From Terriglobia bacterium (lineage in GTDB: Bacteria > Acidobacteriota > Terriglobia > UBA7540): 64,000 bases of DNA. Below, in pieces: positions 34,428 to 43,156 of this stretch. The stretch is from contig DASTAW010000048.1 of the NCBI GenBank assembly GCA_035712365.1, positions 1 through 64,000 on the forward strand. The letters are read 5' to 3'. The notes under the pieces are model-generated. The model searched no databases and was not told where the DNA came from. It worked only from the letters and a program-made list of their open reading frames with translations. The translations under genes and the position numbers were made by a program. The first letter of the stretch is position 1. Each line of letters begins with the position of its first letter.

Positions 34428-34454
34428 CTTTGCGCCTTGGCGTCTTTGCGAGAG
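34428..34454. repeat. Short CTTTGCG-type intergenic repeat
   Basis: The stretch reads CTTTGCGCCTTGGCGTCTTT and then GCGAGAG. It consists of near-identical 8-9-base units (CTTTGCG, CTTGGCG, CTTTGCG). Sequences of this kind recur between genes in diverse bacterial genomes, from recollection; only one copy is seen in this window. Confidence 0.35.
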
Positions 34455-34614
34455 TTGCTTTTGATATTTTGTTCTATGGATACATGCGGCGTCTCTGGGT
34501 GGGACGACAATGCCAAATTTAGTCGCGGCTCCGGCGCGGCTGCGCTCGCCCCTTCCAACTTTCAGCTTTCGCTTGTAAACTCTTTTTTCAATCCATTCCG
34601 AGAAGGACTGACCT

Positions 34615-35907
34615 ATGACCAGAGATGAAATCATTCGCAAGCATAAAGAGTATCTCTTCAACTGCGTCGCAACCTATTACAAAGACCCGCTGGTCCTCGA
34701 CTATGGCAAGGGACAGTATCTTTGCGATGTGGATGGGAACAGGTATCTTGACTTCCTGGGCGGCATCGTAACCATCAGCGTGGGGCACGCCAATGAAAGA
34801 GTGAACTCAAAAGTCAAGGCCCAGATCGACCGTCTGCAACACGCCTCGACGCTTTTCCCCTCCGAACCTATCGTGGCGTTGGCCGAAAAGATGGCCCAGA
34901 TCGCGCCCGGCAAACTGCAGAAAAGTTACTTCACCAACAGCGGCTCTGAGGCCAATGAGGTGGCCGTGCTGACGGCGCGCATGCATACCGGCAATTACGA
35001 CATCCTTGCGCTGCGCCACGGTTACAGCGGGCATACGCAACTGGCGAAATCCCTCACCGGGCTTAGCACCTGGCGAAAGGCCGGCATCGTCCCGTTCGGT
35101 GTCATTCAAGCGCCCGGGCCCTACTGCTACCGCTGCCCCTACGGTCTCACCTACCCAAGCTGCGAGCTGCACTGCGCGAAGGACGTTGAAGAGGTCATCA
35201 AGACTTCCACCGGCGGCGCAGTGGCCGGCATGCTGGCGGAGACCATCCAGGGTCTGGGTGGCGTGGTGGTGCCTCCCCCTGGATATTTCAAGATTGTGGC
35301 CAACATCGTGCGCAATTACGGCGGGCTTTTCATTGCCGACGAAGTCCAGGCGGGTTTCGGGCGCACCGGCAAGCGCTGGTTCGGCATCGAGCACTGGGAG
35401 GTTGAGCCGGACATGATGACTTGCGCCAAAGGCATGGCCAACGGCGTTCCCGTCGGCTGCACGATCACTCGGCCGGAAATCGCAGACAGCTTCAAGGGCC
35501 TGACCATCTCAACCTTCGGCGGCAATCCCGTCACCTGCGTTGCGGCCAAGGCAACCATCGACCTGATTGAAGAAGACCGTCTGATGGACAACGCCGAGAC
35601 GGCGGGAAGGCGTTTCCGAGAAGGCCTTGAAGCCCTGAAGGAAAAGCATGCCTCCATTGGCGATGTCCGCGGAATGGGTTTGATGGTGGGTGTCGAACTG
35701 GTGAAAGACCGGAAAACCAAGGAGCCTGCTGGGGACCTCGCCAACAAAGCCCTGGAGCGGACTCGGGCCAATGGCCTGGTGATTGGCAAAGGCGGCCTCT
35801 ACGCCAACGTCCTGCGAATGTCGCCACCGCTCAACATCCCAGCGGCTGATATCGACCAGGCGGTTGCCATTCTGGATAAGAGTCTGGAAGAGGCGGCGAA
35901 GGCATAA
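34615..35907 (+). CDS. Class III PLP aminotransferase, AGXT2/beta-alanine-type
   Basis: 430 residues, fold-type I aminotransferase. Seen: 'YLDFLGGIVTISVGHANERV', 'SYFTNSGSEANEVAVLTAR', 'RHGYSGHTQLAKSLTGL', 'AETIQGLGGVVVPPPGYF', the PLP Asp in 'FIADEVQAGFGRTG', and the Schiff-base Lys in 'TCAKGMANGVPVG'. A Cys-rich insertion 'CYRCPYGLTYPSCELHC' could bind metal, as known in some AGXT2-like relatives. It moves an amino group from an omega- or beta-amino acid to pyruvate or glyoxylate. Neighbouring mmsA suggests beta-alanine or beta-aminoisobutyrate as substrate (inference). Confidence 0.88.
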   Translation: MTRDEIIRKHKEYLFNCVATYYKDPLVLDYGKGQYLCDVDGNRYLDFLGGIVTISVGHANERVNSKVKAQIDRLQHASTLFPSEPIVALAEKMAQIAPGKLQKSYFTNSGSEANEVAVLTARMHTGNYDILALRHGYSGHTQLAKSLTGLSTWRKAGIVPFGVIQAPGPYCYRCPYGLTYPSCELHCAKDVEEVIKTSTGGAVAGMLAETIQGLGGVVVPPPGYFKIVANIVRNYGGLFIADEVQAGFGRTGKRWFGIEHWEVEPDMMTCAKGMANGVPVGCTITRPEIADSFKGLTISTFGGNPVTCVAAKATIDLIEEDRLMDNAETAGRRFREGLEALKEKHASIGDVRGMGLMVGVELVKDRKTKEPAGDLANKALERTRANGLVIGKGGLYANVLRMSPPLNIPAADIDQAVAILDKSLEEAAKA

Positions 35908-35992
35908 AGGGACCCCTGGTTAACCGGGCATCGGTCAGATCCATGCTCGAAGTGTCGCACTACACGAAAACACAATCGCAGAGAGCAGAAGA

Positions 35993-36976
35993 ATGAAATA
36001 CCGGGAATTGGGCAGGACAGGATGGAAGGTTTCAGAAATCAGTTTTGGCGCGTGGGCCATCGGCTCGATGTGGGGAAGCGTCGATGAGAAGGAATCGATG
36101 GCGGCTCTCCACAAAGCTCTCGATGTCGGCATCAACTTTTTCGATACCGCCGACGTTTACGGTGACGGCCGCAGCGAGCGGCTACTGGGACGGCTCCGCA
36201 AAGAGCGCAAGGAAACTTTTTACATCGCCACCAAAGCCGGCCGCCGCCTGACCCCCCATACCCCTGAAGGCTATAACCGCGAAAACCTGAGCCGCTTTGT
36301 GGAAGACAGCCTGCGCAATCTGCAGACGGATTGCGTCGATCTCATTCAGCTCCACTGCCCGCCCAACAAGGTCTATTACACTCCGGAAACCTTTGAGGCG
36401 CTTGAAGGGCTGGTGAAGGCCGGGAAAATCCGCCACTACGGTGTCAGCGTCCGCACCTGCGAAGAGGGCCTGAAGGCGCTGGAATATCCGGGCATCCAGA
36501 GCGTTCAGATCATCTTCAACATGTTCCGCCATCGCCCGGCGGAGCTCTTTTTTCCTGAAGCCAAACGCCGCCGCGTGGGCATCCTGGCGCGAGTGCCGCT
36601 GGCCAGCGGCATGCTGACCGGCCGCATGTCCCGCGAAACCACTTTCGCCCAGGACGACCACCGCAGTTTCAACCGCGAGGGGGCGAAATTTGACAAGGGC
36701 GAAACCTTCTCCGGCGTCGAATATAATCTGGGCCTCGATATCGTCGATCAGTTGCGCCCGCTGGTCCCCGGGGGAGCTACCATGGCGCAATTTGCTCTGC
36801 GCTGGATTCTCATGTTTGACGCCGTCATCTGCGCCATTCCCGGCGGCAAGCGGCCTTCACAGGTGGAAGACAACGCGCGCGCGTCCGGCCTGCCGCCCCT
36901 CGGCGATGAGGTGATGCGTAAAGTGCGCGAGATCTATGACATGCGGCTGCGGGCTGAGGTGCATCAGCGCTGGTAA
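35993..36976 (+). CDS. Aldo/keto reductase
   Basis: 327 residues of the AKR TIM-barrel family. 'ELGRTGWKVSEISFGAWAIG' opens the barrel. The catalytic tetrad lies in 'FFDTADVYGDGRSERLLG' (Asp, Tyr), 'FYIATKAG' (Lys) and 'DLIQLHCPPNKV' (His). The NADPH pocket is near 'FALRWILMFDAVICAIPGGK'. It belongs to the general bacterial group that reduces aldehydes or keto-sugars. It is 85 bases after the aminotransferase on the same strand and may share its transcript. The substrate cannot be inferred. Confidence 0.92.
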   Translation: MKYRELGRTGWKVSEISFGAWAIGSMWGSVDEKESMAALHKALDVGINFFDTADVYGDGRSERLLGRLRKERKETFYIATKAGRRLTPHTPEGYNRENLSRFVEDSLRNLQTDCVDLIQLHCPPNKVYYTPETFEALEGLVKAGKIRHYGVSVRTCEEGLKALEYPGIQSVQIIFNMFRHRPAELFFPEAKRRRVGILARVPLASGMLTGRMSRETTFAQDDHRSFNREGAKFDKGETFSGVEYNLGLDIVDQLRPLVPGGATMAQFALRWILMFDAVICAIPGGKRPSQVEDNARASGLPPLGDEVMRKVREIYDMRLRAEVHQRW

Positions 36977-37055
36977 CCCAACGCCCGCCGAATGTTGTCG
37001 AAAATCAAACAACTTTGGGGATTGTCTGAAATAACCAGGCCTGACCTGCCACGGT

Positions 37056-38447
37056 GTGGGGATGTCCGTCGTGCCAAATCGCGCTGGGCGATGTTTCCTG
37101 AAATTTTTGGAATGGAATCGGACCATTTACATCATTCTGGCGGTTGGCCTGGCCCTCCGGATCCTCGCATTAAGCCTCGTAGCCCATATCCCCTTGCGAA
37201 ACGAAGCTCCTGGTTACATGGGGATGGCGGCTCAGCTCCTGCACCACCAGAATTTTGAACCCTATTGGCCGCCTGGCGTTCCTTACTATCTTTACCTCGT
37301 TCAAAAGCTCTTCGGGGAGAGCATTCTGGTGGCTAGAGCTTCGATCCTTCCAATTTACCTGGTATTTACCGTGTTTCTATTTTTCCTCGTAAGACAGGTA
37401 GTGACCCTTAGGGCAGCGAATCTGGCGGCTCTCATTTTTGTTTTCTACCCGCCCTATGTTCGAGATTCCTTCAACCCTTCGACGGAATATCCCGCCGCGG
37501 CTTGCGTGATGGGGATCGTGCTCTTCATGACCCTGGCTGAGAGGAAGCCCTCCTTCGCCTTCATTGCTCTGACGGGCGTTACTTTGGGCGGACTCGTCTT
37601 AATCAGGCCAAGCAGTCTGCTGGTAGCCGCGTTCGTGTGTTATTACCTCTTCAGACGGTTGAGGAATGTGAAGATCGCGGTCGCCCCACTCGTGATTGCA
37701 GCCATTCTCGTGTCGGCATGGCTGTGGAAAGCCTATACGCTAACGGGGCGATTCGTAGCCATCAATGACTCGAATTCGCAAAACCTCTTTTGGGGAAATA
37801 ACCCCTATACACCGCTCTATGCGACCTGGGGAGAGGCTCAAGGGGAAATCGGCATCTCCGCGGGCTATCGTTCGTTGCTGGCCAGAATCGATCGCGAAAG
37901 TCCGCAGGCTCGAGATCGCCTTTACACAGAGCTTGCTTTAAACCACATCAAATCCAGGCCCGGCCTGTTTGTGTTGAGGACCTTAAATCGGGCTCGAGCC
38001 TATTTCGGTTTTCCGGTTCACTACGCGGAACCGCTGAAGGGCGTCCTGGGGAAGCGATCAAGAATGTGGGCGGCCATTTTACTGACCGTGGCAGACGTGC
38101 TTTTTTACTGGGCGCTGATGGCCCAGGCGATCATTTTCTTGTTCAATGCCAAAGAGGCGTCACTCGTCTCCGACCGCCGCCTTTGCCTTCTTGGGACAGC
38201 GCTGGCGTATGCTCTTCCGTACTGGCTATCCGTGTCGCAGCCACGTTACAATTTCCCTGTCGTTCCGCTTTTGGCGGTTTTTGCAGTAGCTTTTTTGGAT
38301 TTACTTCTTCAGGGGCGCGCATCCGAGGTGTTGCTCCCCATCAGGGAATCCGCGCGCCGAAGATACGCCATGCTGCTGGTTCTTGCAGCTTTTGCTTATA
38401 TTCAAATCGAGTGGATATACGTGAACTACTTCCGGCTTGGAGGCTGA
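37056..38447 (+). CDS. GT-C-type membrane glycosyltransferase (ArnT/PMT-like)
   Basis: About 463 residues with around ten hydrophobic helices. An N-terminal helix 'IYIILAVGLALRILALSLVA' is followed by a loop with acidic and aromatic residues ('RNEAPGYMGMAAQLLHHQNF...YWPPGVPYY'), as in polyprenyl-phosphate-dependent GT39/GT83 enzymes. 'FYPPYVRDSFNPSTEYPAAA' is another loop. These proteins move a sugar from a lipid carrier to a glycan, lipid or protein on the outer face of the membrane. The start (GTG 37056 or ATG 37062) is uncertain. A flippase gene follows, indicating envelope glycan assembly. Confidence 0.75.
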   Translation: MGMSVVPNRAGRCFLKFLEWNRTIYIILAVGLALRILALSLVAHIPLRNEAPGYMGMAAQLLHHQNFEPYWPPGVPYYLYLVQKLFGESILVARASILPIYLVFTVFLFFLVRQVVTLRAANLAALIFVFYPPYVRDSFNPSTEYPAAACVMGIVLFMTLAERKPSFAFIALTGVTLGGLVLIRPSSLLVAAFVCYYLFRRLRNVKIAVAPLVIAAILVSAWLWKAYTLTGRFVAINDSNSQNLFWGNNPYTPLYATWGEAQGEIGISAGYRSLLARIDRESPQARDRLYTELALNHIKSRPGLFVLRTLNRARAYFGFPVHYAEPLKGVLGKRSRMWAAILLTVADVLFYWALMAQAIIFLFNAKEASLVSDRRLCLLGTALAYALPYWLSVSQPRYNFPVVPLLAVFAVAFLDLLLQGRASEVLLPIRESARRRYAMLLVLAAFAYIQIEWIYVNYFRLGG

Positions 38448-38500
38448 TCACTGCACTGGCTCCCCTGTGAACTCGTTCGACGGATTTGGAGGGAGGCCGC

Positions 38501-39793
38501 ATGATTGACATCCGCGCCAAGCTCCGCGCTTGGTCAATTGACCGAGGTCTGGCGCGGAACATGGCCTCGTTATACGGCGTGCAGTTCGCCAATTACCTGC
38601 TGCCGCTCGTCACCATTCCCTACCTGACGCGCGTGCTGGGGCCGTTAACCTGGGGGCTGGTGGCCTTTGCGCAGGCCTTCGGCGCATATGCCAGCATCGG
38701 AATCGAATACGGCTTCCATCTGTCGGCTACTCGTGCGGTGGCAAAAAATCGTGCTTCCATAGGCGAACTCGCCAACCTGGTGGCTGGCGTGATGGGCGTC
38801 AAGCTGGTGCTGGCGACGGCTGCCGGGGTCATCGCGCTGAGTCTGGGAACGTGGATTCCGCTGTTCCGCGCGCATCCCGCTTTCCTCCGGGCGGCAATGT
38901 TCTGGGCCGTGGCGCAATCGTTCAGCATGCTTTGGTATTACCAGGGTCTTGAGAGAATGCGGCTGGTCGCTGTGCTCGATGTCGCGGGAAAAGCAGCGGC
39001 GACGGCGGGAATCTTCATCATCGTTCATCATCCCGCCGACGGCTGGAAGGTGCTGGCGTTGCAGGGCGGCGGCTCTTTATTATCCGTCGTTGTGGCCGCG
39101 GCAATGGTTTACAGGGAAGTTCCCCTTAAGCTTCCCGACTGGCGGATGGTCCGCGACACGCTGCGTATGGGATGGAGCATGTTTCTCTTCCGCAGCTCGA
39201 TGGGTCTTTATGGCGCCGGCAATGCTTTTATCCTCGGGTTATTTGCCTCGCCTGAAGCCGTGGGTTTTTACGCGGGCGCCGAAAAGCTTGCGCGGGCGCT
39301 TATGGGTTTGCTGGTTCCTATCCACCAGTCTCTGTACCCCCGGCTCAGCAACCTCGTGCAGCACAACCTGCCCGCGGCAAAGCGGCTGGGTCGTTCAAGC
39401 ATGTTTCTCATGAGTTCGACGGGGGCGGCGTTAAGCCTCGCCGCATTTCTTGGTGCTCCGTGGGCCGTGCCGTTGGTCCTCGGAAAAGGTTTCGCGGCCT
39501 CGATCCCAGTGCTCCAGGTGATGGCGGCACTGCCGTTGCTCGATGCTCTTGGCACAACCTTCGGCGTGCTGTGGATGGTGCCGCTGGGACTGGACCGGCA
39601 ATTCAATCGTGCTGTCATGGCAGGCGGCGTGCTCAACCTGATTCTTGCGGTGGTGTTCGCGCCACGATTTGCGCAGCTTGGAATGGCGGCGGTCGTGGTT
39701 GCAACGGAAGTTTTCGTCGTGCTCGCGCTGTACATCGTGCTGCGCCGCAGAGGGCTGGGACTCCTGGTGCCGGTGCAAATTGAACGGGAATGA
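38501..39793 (+). CDS. Polysaccharide flippase (Wzx/MOP superfamily)
   Basis: 430 residues from the ATG at 38501 with GGAGG upstream. About twelve transmembrane segments; the N-terminal 'NMASLYGVQFANYLLPLVTI' with 'PYLTRVLGP' is typical of O-antigen/teichuronic-acid translocases of the MOP superfamily. Arg and Lys residues in the first half lie within otherwise hydrophobic helices, as in lipid-linked glycan flippases. It would move a lipid-linked glycan unit across the inner membrane. It lies 53 bases after the GT-C gene, so both are probably co-transcribed. Confidence 0.88.
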   Translation: MIDIRAKLRAWSIDRGLARNMASLYGVQFANYLLPLVTIPYLTRVLGPLTWGLVAFAQAFGAYASIGIEYGFHLSATRAVAKNRASIGELANLVAGVMGVKLVLATAAGVIALSLGTWIPLFRAHPAFLRAAMFWAVAQSFSMLWYYQGLERMRLVAVLDVAGKAAATAGIFIIVHHPADGWKVLALQGGGSLLSVVVAAAMVYREVPLKLPDWRMVRDTLRMGWSMFLFRSSMGLYGAGNAFILGLFASPEAVGFYAGAEKLARALMGLLVPIHQSLYPRLSNLVQHNLPAAKRLGRSSMFLMSSTGAALSLAAFLGAPWAVPLVLGKGFAASIPVLQVMAALPLLDALGTTFGVLWMVPLGLDRQFNRAVMAGGVLNLILAVVFAPRFAQLGMAAVVVATEVFVVLALYIVLRRRGLGLLVPVQIERE

Positions 39794-40087
39794 GGGGGCT
39801 GCCGTCCCCGACGGACAGCTCGATGCATGGCACGAATCGAAGCGCACGGCTCAACTGGCCTCAGCCTGTACCGGAAATGCCGTCCCAAGCCTGACCGGGG
39901 GGTCAGTAGAATCCCTGAGACTGGCCTCCTAATGGATTTTATCGCCATTTTTTATATAAACCGTCCAGACTGTCTTTGTATTAAGCCGCTACGATAACGT
40001 AGTAAGCTGCTTAGCTTTATTAACTTATCTAAGATATACTACATTCCAACGAACCTTCGTTGTGTGGAAATTTTTAATATTTATAGC

Positions 40088-40116
40088 TTGACTCTTGCAC
40101 GTTCATTTGCCAGAAT
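40088..40116 (+). promoter_or_regulatory. Candidate sigma-70-type promoter for the LuxR-type regulator
   Basis: TTGACT (40088-40093) and CAGAAT (40111-40116) are 17 bases apart, downstream of an AT-rich tract. Transcription from here would give a leader of roughly 180 bases before the ATG at 40302. Confidence 0.4.
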
Positions 40117-40191
40117 GTCCACCTTGTAGTTGGGATTCAGGGTGAGGATTGGATGATTGGGTAGGGGAGGCCCATTAGGCCAGTCAGGTTT

Positions 40192-40245
40192 CCACTTAAG
40201 GCATTTCCCGATGCGCCTTCAAGTGGGTGAATCGCCCGGATTCAC
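40192..40245 (+). promoter_or_regulatory. Two consecutive stem-loops in the 5' leader of the LuxR-type gene
   Basis: CCACTTAAGGC (40192-40202) pairs with GCCTTCAAGTGG (40215-40226) with one bulged C. It is followed directly by GTGAATC-GCCCG-GATTCAC (40227-40245). The paired structures could control translation or stability of the regulator mRNA; no known riboswitch class is recognised. Confidence 0.4.
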
Positions 40246-40301
40246 GCTCGAAGCCCTGGCAAATAAATGACGAAACTCAAGTAAGCAAGGAGAAGCGCAA
40301 G

Positions 40302-41036
40302 ATGATCGAGCAAACACTCGTTGGCTTCTCTCGTAGGTTGCGAAAACACGGCAAGCCGTGTTTCAAAGTTTGCCTCTTATCTCCCCATCCATTGGTTTTA
40401 AGTGAGTTCACGAGGATACTGGCCAACTTCTCCTATCGGGTGAAAGCCAAGCATGTCGATTCCCGTTTAACAACCGATTTCCACCGATTAGCAATTCCGA
40501 AGTGCCCCCTCTATGTAGTTGACGCCTGTATGCCAGCCGCTGCGGCCCTCCTGGTATCGGAGGTTATGGATCGTTACCCGGCGTCGAAGGTCGTCGCGGT
40601 CTCTGAAAGGTTTGACGAGGCCAACGCCTTCCCGTTGCTGCGGCTGGGAACCAAAGGGCTGCTAACCTATTCTGAGTCGCCCAGGGACCTGGGGGCTGCT
40701 CTCGAAGCCCTGCTCGAAGGCAGCTACGCGGTGCCTCGTGTTCTGCTTTCCCGGTTTGTCGAATCAATTCTGCCGAGTTCGCGCAACCGTACCATGATCA
40801 GCAGTTCTGTGGGATTGAGCCGGCGCGAACGCGAGGTCCTTCAGGCAGTGCTGGATAACCTTTCCAACAAAGAAATCGCGGGCCAGTTGAACATTTCCGA
40901 ACGCACCGCAAAGTTCCACGTCTCGAACCTTCTGGCGAAGTTCGGTGTTCAACGGCGCGCAGACCTGATTCTGATGTCCTTCAATGGGACTGCACTGGGT
41001 GCGGTATCTCAGCAACAGAGCACCTTGCAGGCCTGA
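40302..41036 (+). CDS. Orphan response regulator with LuxR-type HTH
   Basis: 244 residues from the ATG at 40302 with AAGGAGAAG upstream. The first 125 residues look like a receiver-type fold ('FKVCLLSPHPLVLSEFTRIL', 'LYVVDACMPAAAALLV', 'KVVAVSERFDEAN', 'GTKGLLTY'). However, the usual acidic pair near the first strand is replaced by 'SPHP', so phosphorylation at the Asp in 'VVDACMP' is doubtful. The C-terminal 'LSRREREVLQAVLDNLSNKE' and 'NISERTAKFHVSNLLAKFGV' form a GerE/LuxR helix-turn-helix. No sensor kinase is adjacent. It stands alone with a long structured leader. Confidence 0.88.
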   Translation: MIEQTLVGFSRRLRKHGKPCFKVCLLSPHPLVLSEFTRILANFSYRVKAKHVDSRLTTDFHRLAIPKCPLYVVDACMPAAAALLVSEVMDRYPASKVVAVSERFDEANAFPLLRLGTKGLLTYSESPRDLGAALEALLEGSYAVPRVLLSRFVESILPSSRNRTMISSSVGLSRREREVLQAVLDNLSNKEIAGQLNISERTAKFHVSNLLAKFGVQRRADLILMSFNGTALGAVSQQQSTLQA

Positions 41037-41138
41037 TTTTGATCCGGCTGTACCATCAGCCAGCCATCAAAACAAATCATCCGTTTTCATCCAGGGATGT
41101 CGTGTCGGTATGCATCGGCTGATTGTTCGCATCGTGCT

Positions 41139-41157
41139 GCCGCAACACTGTTGCGGC
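41139..41157. repeat. Hairpin between the LuxR-type gene and the DUF4091-like gene
   Basis: GCCGCAA (41139-41145) pairs with TTGCGGC (41151-41157) around CACTG. No T-run follows, so termination is uncertain. Confidence 0.35.
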
Positions 41158-41245
41158 GGCTTCTACGGTTGACTTCGATGAGCAGTTCAGGGATGATGGC
41201 CCGGGACCGCGCTCTACATACTATAATCGCGGACCGCTCTCGGGC

Positions 41246-43156
41246 ATGGAATCTCCACTGAAAAGGGCTACGAATCCGTCACGCCGGGCTTTCCTGCGAA
41301 CCGCGCTCGGGGCGCTGGCGGCCGAACAGGCGCTGCCCGCGCTGGGTGAAGCTGCGGGAAGTCCAGCCAGCCCGCGGAACCCTGAGATACGCCTTTTCGC
41401 GCTGCCGCAGTTTCTCCGCCCCGGTCCCTTTGGCGGCATCGTCAGCGCGGACAGGAACGCCGCGCCCGCCACCGTCGGCTTCGAGAAAAACGACGGTCTT
41501 TCGCTCGAGTGCGCGAGGGGCAGCTACGCCTCATTTCATGTCATTGTTCAAACCGCCCGGCCCTGTGATTACAAGCTCGATCTTCAGCTCGGCGACCGCG
41601 CCGGCAAAATCCAGATTGACCTCTACCGCGAGTGGTTCCATCCGCTTCGCTCGGGCGAGTATTACCCGGATGCTCTGGTTCCGGCGCCGCTCCCTTCTCG
41701 TTCTCAGATTCCCGACCCGTACAACAAAATCGCCGGCCAGACGGCGCAGGCCTTCTGGGTAGACATCTGGGTTCCGCTGGACGCGACTCCGGGTGAATAT
41801 TCGGGGCGCGCCACGCTTCAAGCGGCTGGCAAAATCCGGACGCTCGTGCTCCGGCTGCGGGTGCATCCTGCGGCGGTATCCGCGGAAGATGTGGTGGTGA
41901 TGGACCACAATTCTTACGATGCCTCCTGGATCGCTGCACAGTTTCCAGCCCGTGTCCGAGCAGTCACCGAAAATTTTTTTGAGAGCGACGAACTTTTCCG
42001 CCTCATCCACTCCTACCACCGGATCTTTTATGAGCACCATGGTGTGTTCCACCAGCTCGGTTACGGGCATGCAGGCCGCGTCACTCCCGAATTCGCCCCC
42101 GCGCTCGAAGGCGAGGGCAGAAGGAAGCGCATCGCCAACTGGAACTTGTATGACCGCCACTACGGTCCCCTGCTGGACGGCTCCGCTTTTGCGCAGACGC
42201 GCCGCGGCCCCCGGCCCATTCCGTTTGCCTATCTGCCCATCAACCCTGAATGGCCTGCTTCCTGGCTGTGGTGGGGCGAGCCGGGTTATGAAGCCGAATT
42301 CGTCAATGTGGTCGGCGAAATGGAAAGGCATTTCCGCGAGAAGGGTTGGGCAAGAACCAATTTTGAAATGTTCTTCAATCACAAGAAGCGCTATATGGGA
42401 TTCTCATGGGACGGCGACGAGGTGCGCTTTCCCAGAGACCTCAGCTATTTCAAGGAATACGGCCGGCTGCTGAAGAGATCGCTGCCCGCCGATACGCCCG
42501 TCCATTTTGTGTTCCGCGCCGATGTCAGTTGGGACATGGAGCAGCAATTCCGCGAGCTCAACGGCGTGGTCAACATGTGGACCTGCGCCGGCGACCTTTT
42601 GAGTTGGTACAAGGGCGCGCCAAAGATGCTGCACGAGCGGGGTGATATTGTTTGGTACTACGGCGGACCGCCTGAAGTGAGCCAGCCGTCATCAGCCATC
42701 GCGGAGCTGGCCCTGCGCGCCTGGCTGTGGGATGCGATGGGCTTTGTCCACTGGCTCGCCGTGAGCCCAGGCAAGGACCCCTGGTTCAATTTTACCGGCG
42801 GCGGCACCACGCTGGTTTACTCAGGCGAACGCTTCGGTCTGCGGGATCCCATTCCGAGCGTCCGGCTCAAAATCCAGCGCAACACCGTGCAGGAACTGAC
42901 GCTGCTTGATAGTTACAAATCGCGCCACGGTCTGGAAAAGCTGAAGTCGGAAGCAACGCAGCGGTTCAACAGCTCAACACCTGACGAATGGTGGAACCCG
43001 CGCCCCGCGCTCGCCGGCAAGCCGCCTTATGAGTGGACGAATTCGGAGATGGAGGCCGCGGGCGAACCCACGCACAAACTTTCCGCCAGCCTGGATGCCG
43101 CCGCCTGGGACCGCGTCCGGCAATACATCATGCAGCTTGCGCAGGAAAGCTCATGA
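41246..43156 (+). CDS. Tat-exported DUF4091/GH123-like protein
   Basis: 636 residues from the ATG at 41246. The N-terminus 'SRRAFLRTALGALAAEQALP' is a twin-arginine signal. A beta-sandwich region ('FWVDIWVPLDATPGEYSGRA', 'LVLRLRVHP') precedes an alpha/beta barrel: 'YRHYGPLLDGS'-like 'DRHYGPLLDG', 'PINPEWPASWLWWG', 'FEMFFNHKKRY', 'VWYYGGPPEVSQPSSAIAEL', 'FVHWLAVSPGKDPWFNFTGG'. This layout resembles DUF4091 and GH123 glycosidase-like proteins. Candidate catalytic acidic residues cannot be fixed by eye. Its stop overlaps the next ATG (ATGA), so the two are coupled. Confidence 0.65.
   Translation: MESPLKRATNPSRRAFLRTALGALAAEQALPALGEAAGSPASPRNPEIRLFALPQFLRPGPFGGIVSADRNAAPATVGFEKNDGLSLECARGSYASFHVIVQTARPCDYKLDLQLGDRAGKIQIDLYREWFHPLRSGEYYPDALVPAPLPSRSQIPDPYNKIAGQTAQAFWVDIWVPLDATPGEYSGRATLQAAGKIRTLVLRLRVHPAAVSAEDVVVMDHNSYDASWIAAQFPARVRAVTENFFESDELFRLIHSYHRIFYEHHGVFHQLGYGHAGRVTPEFAPALEGEGRRKRIANWNLYDRHYGPLLDGSAFAQTRRGPRPIPFAYLPINPEWPASWLWWGEPGYEAEFVNVVGEMERHFREKGWARTNFEMFFNHKKRYMGFSWDGDEVRFPRDLSYFKEYGRLLKRSLPADTPVHFVFRADVSWDMEQQFRELNGVVNMWTCAGDLLSWYKGAPKMLHERGDIVWYYGGPPEVSQPSSAIAELALRAWLWDAMGFVHWLAVSPGKDPWFNFTGGGTTLVYSGERFGLRDPIPSVRLKIQRNTVQELTLLDSYKSRHGLEKLKSEATQRFNSSTPDEWWNPRPALAGKPPYEWTNSEMEAAGEPTHKLSASLDAAAWDRVRQYIMQLAQESS

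Larger units (their letters stand above)
39794..40301. other. Long intergenic region with AT-rich tract and stem-loops before the LuxR-type gene
   Basis: This 508-base spacer is unusually AT-rich at 39935-40110 for this window. It holds CTGACC/GGTCAG (39891-39906), the palindrome AACGAACCTTCGTT near 40047, a promoter-like pair and two hairpins listed separately. No gene is convincing here. Confidence 0.5.

Noticed and set aside
39268-39948. 226-codon minus-strand frame
   Set aside because: It is antisense to the flippase gene, is Arg/Ser-rich and has no membrane or domain pattern of its own.
41531-42382. 283-codon minus-strand frame
   Set aside because: It is a shadow of the DUF4091-like gene with no start site or motifs.
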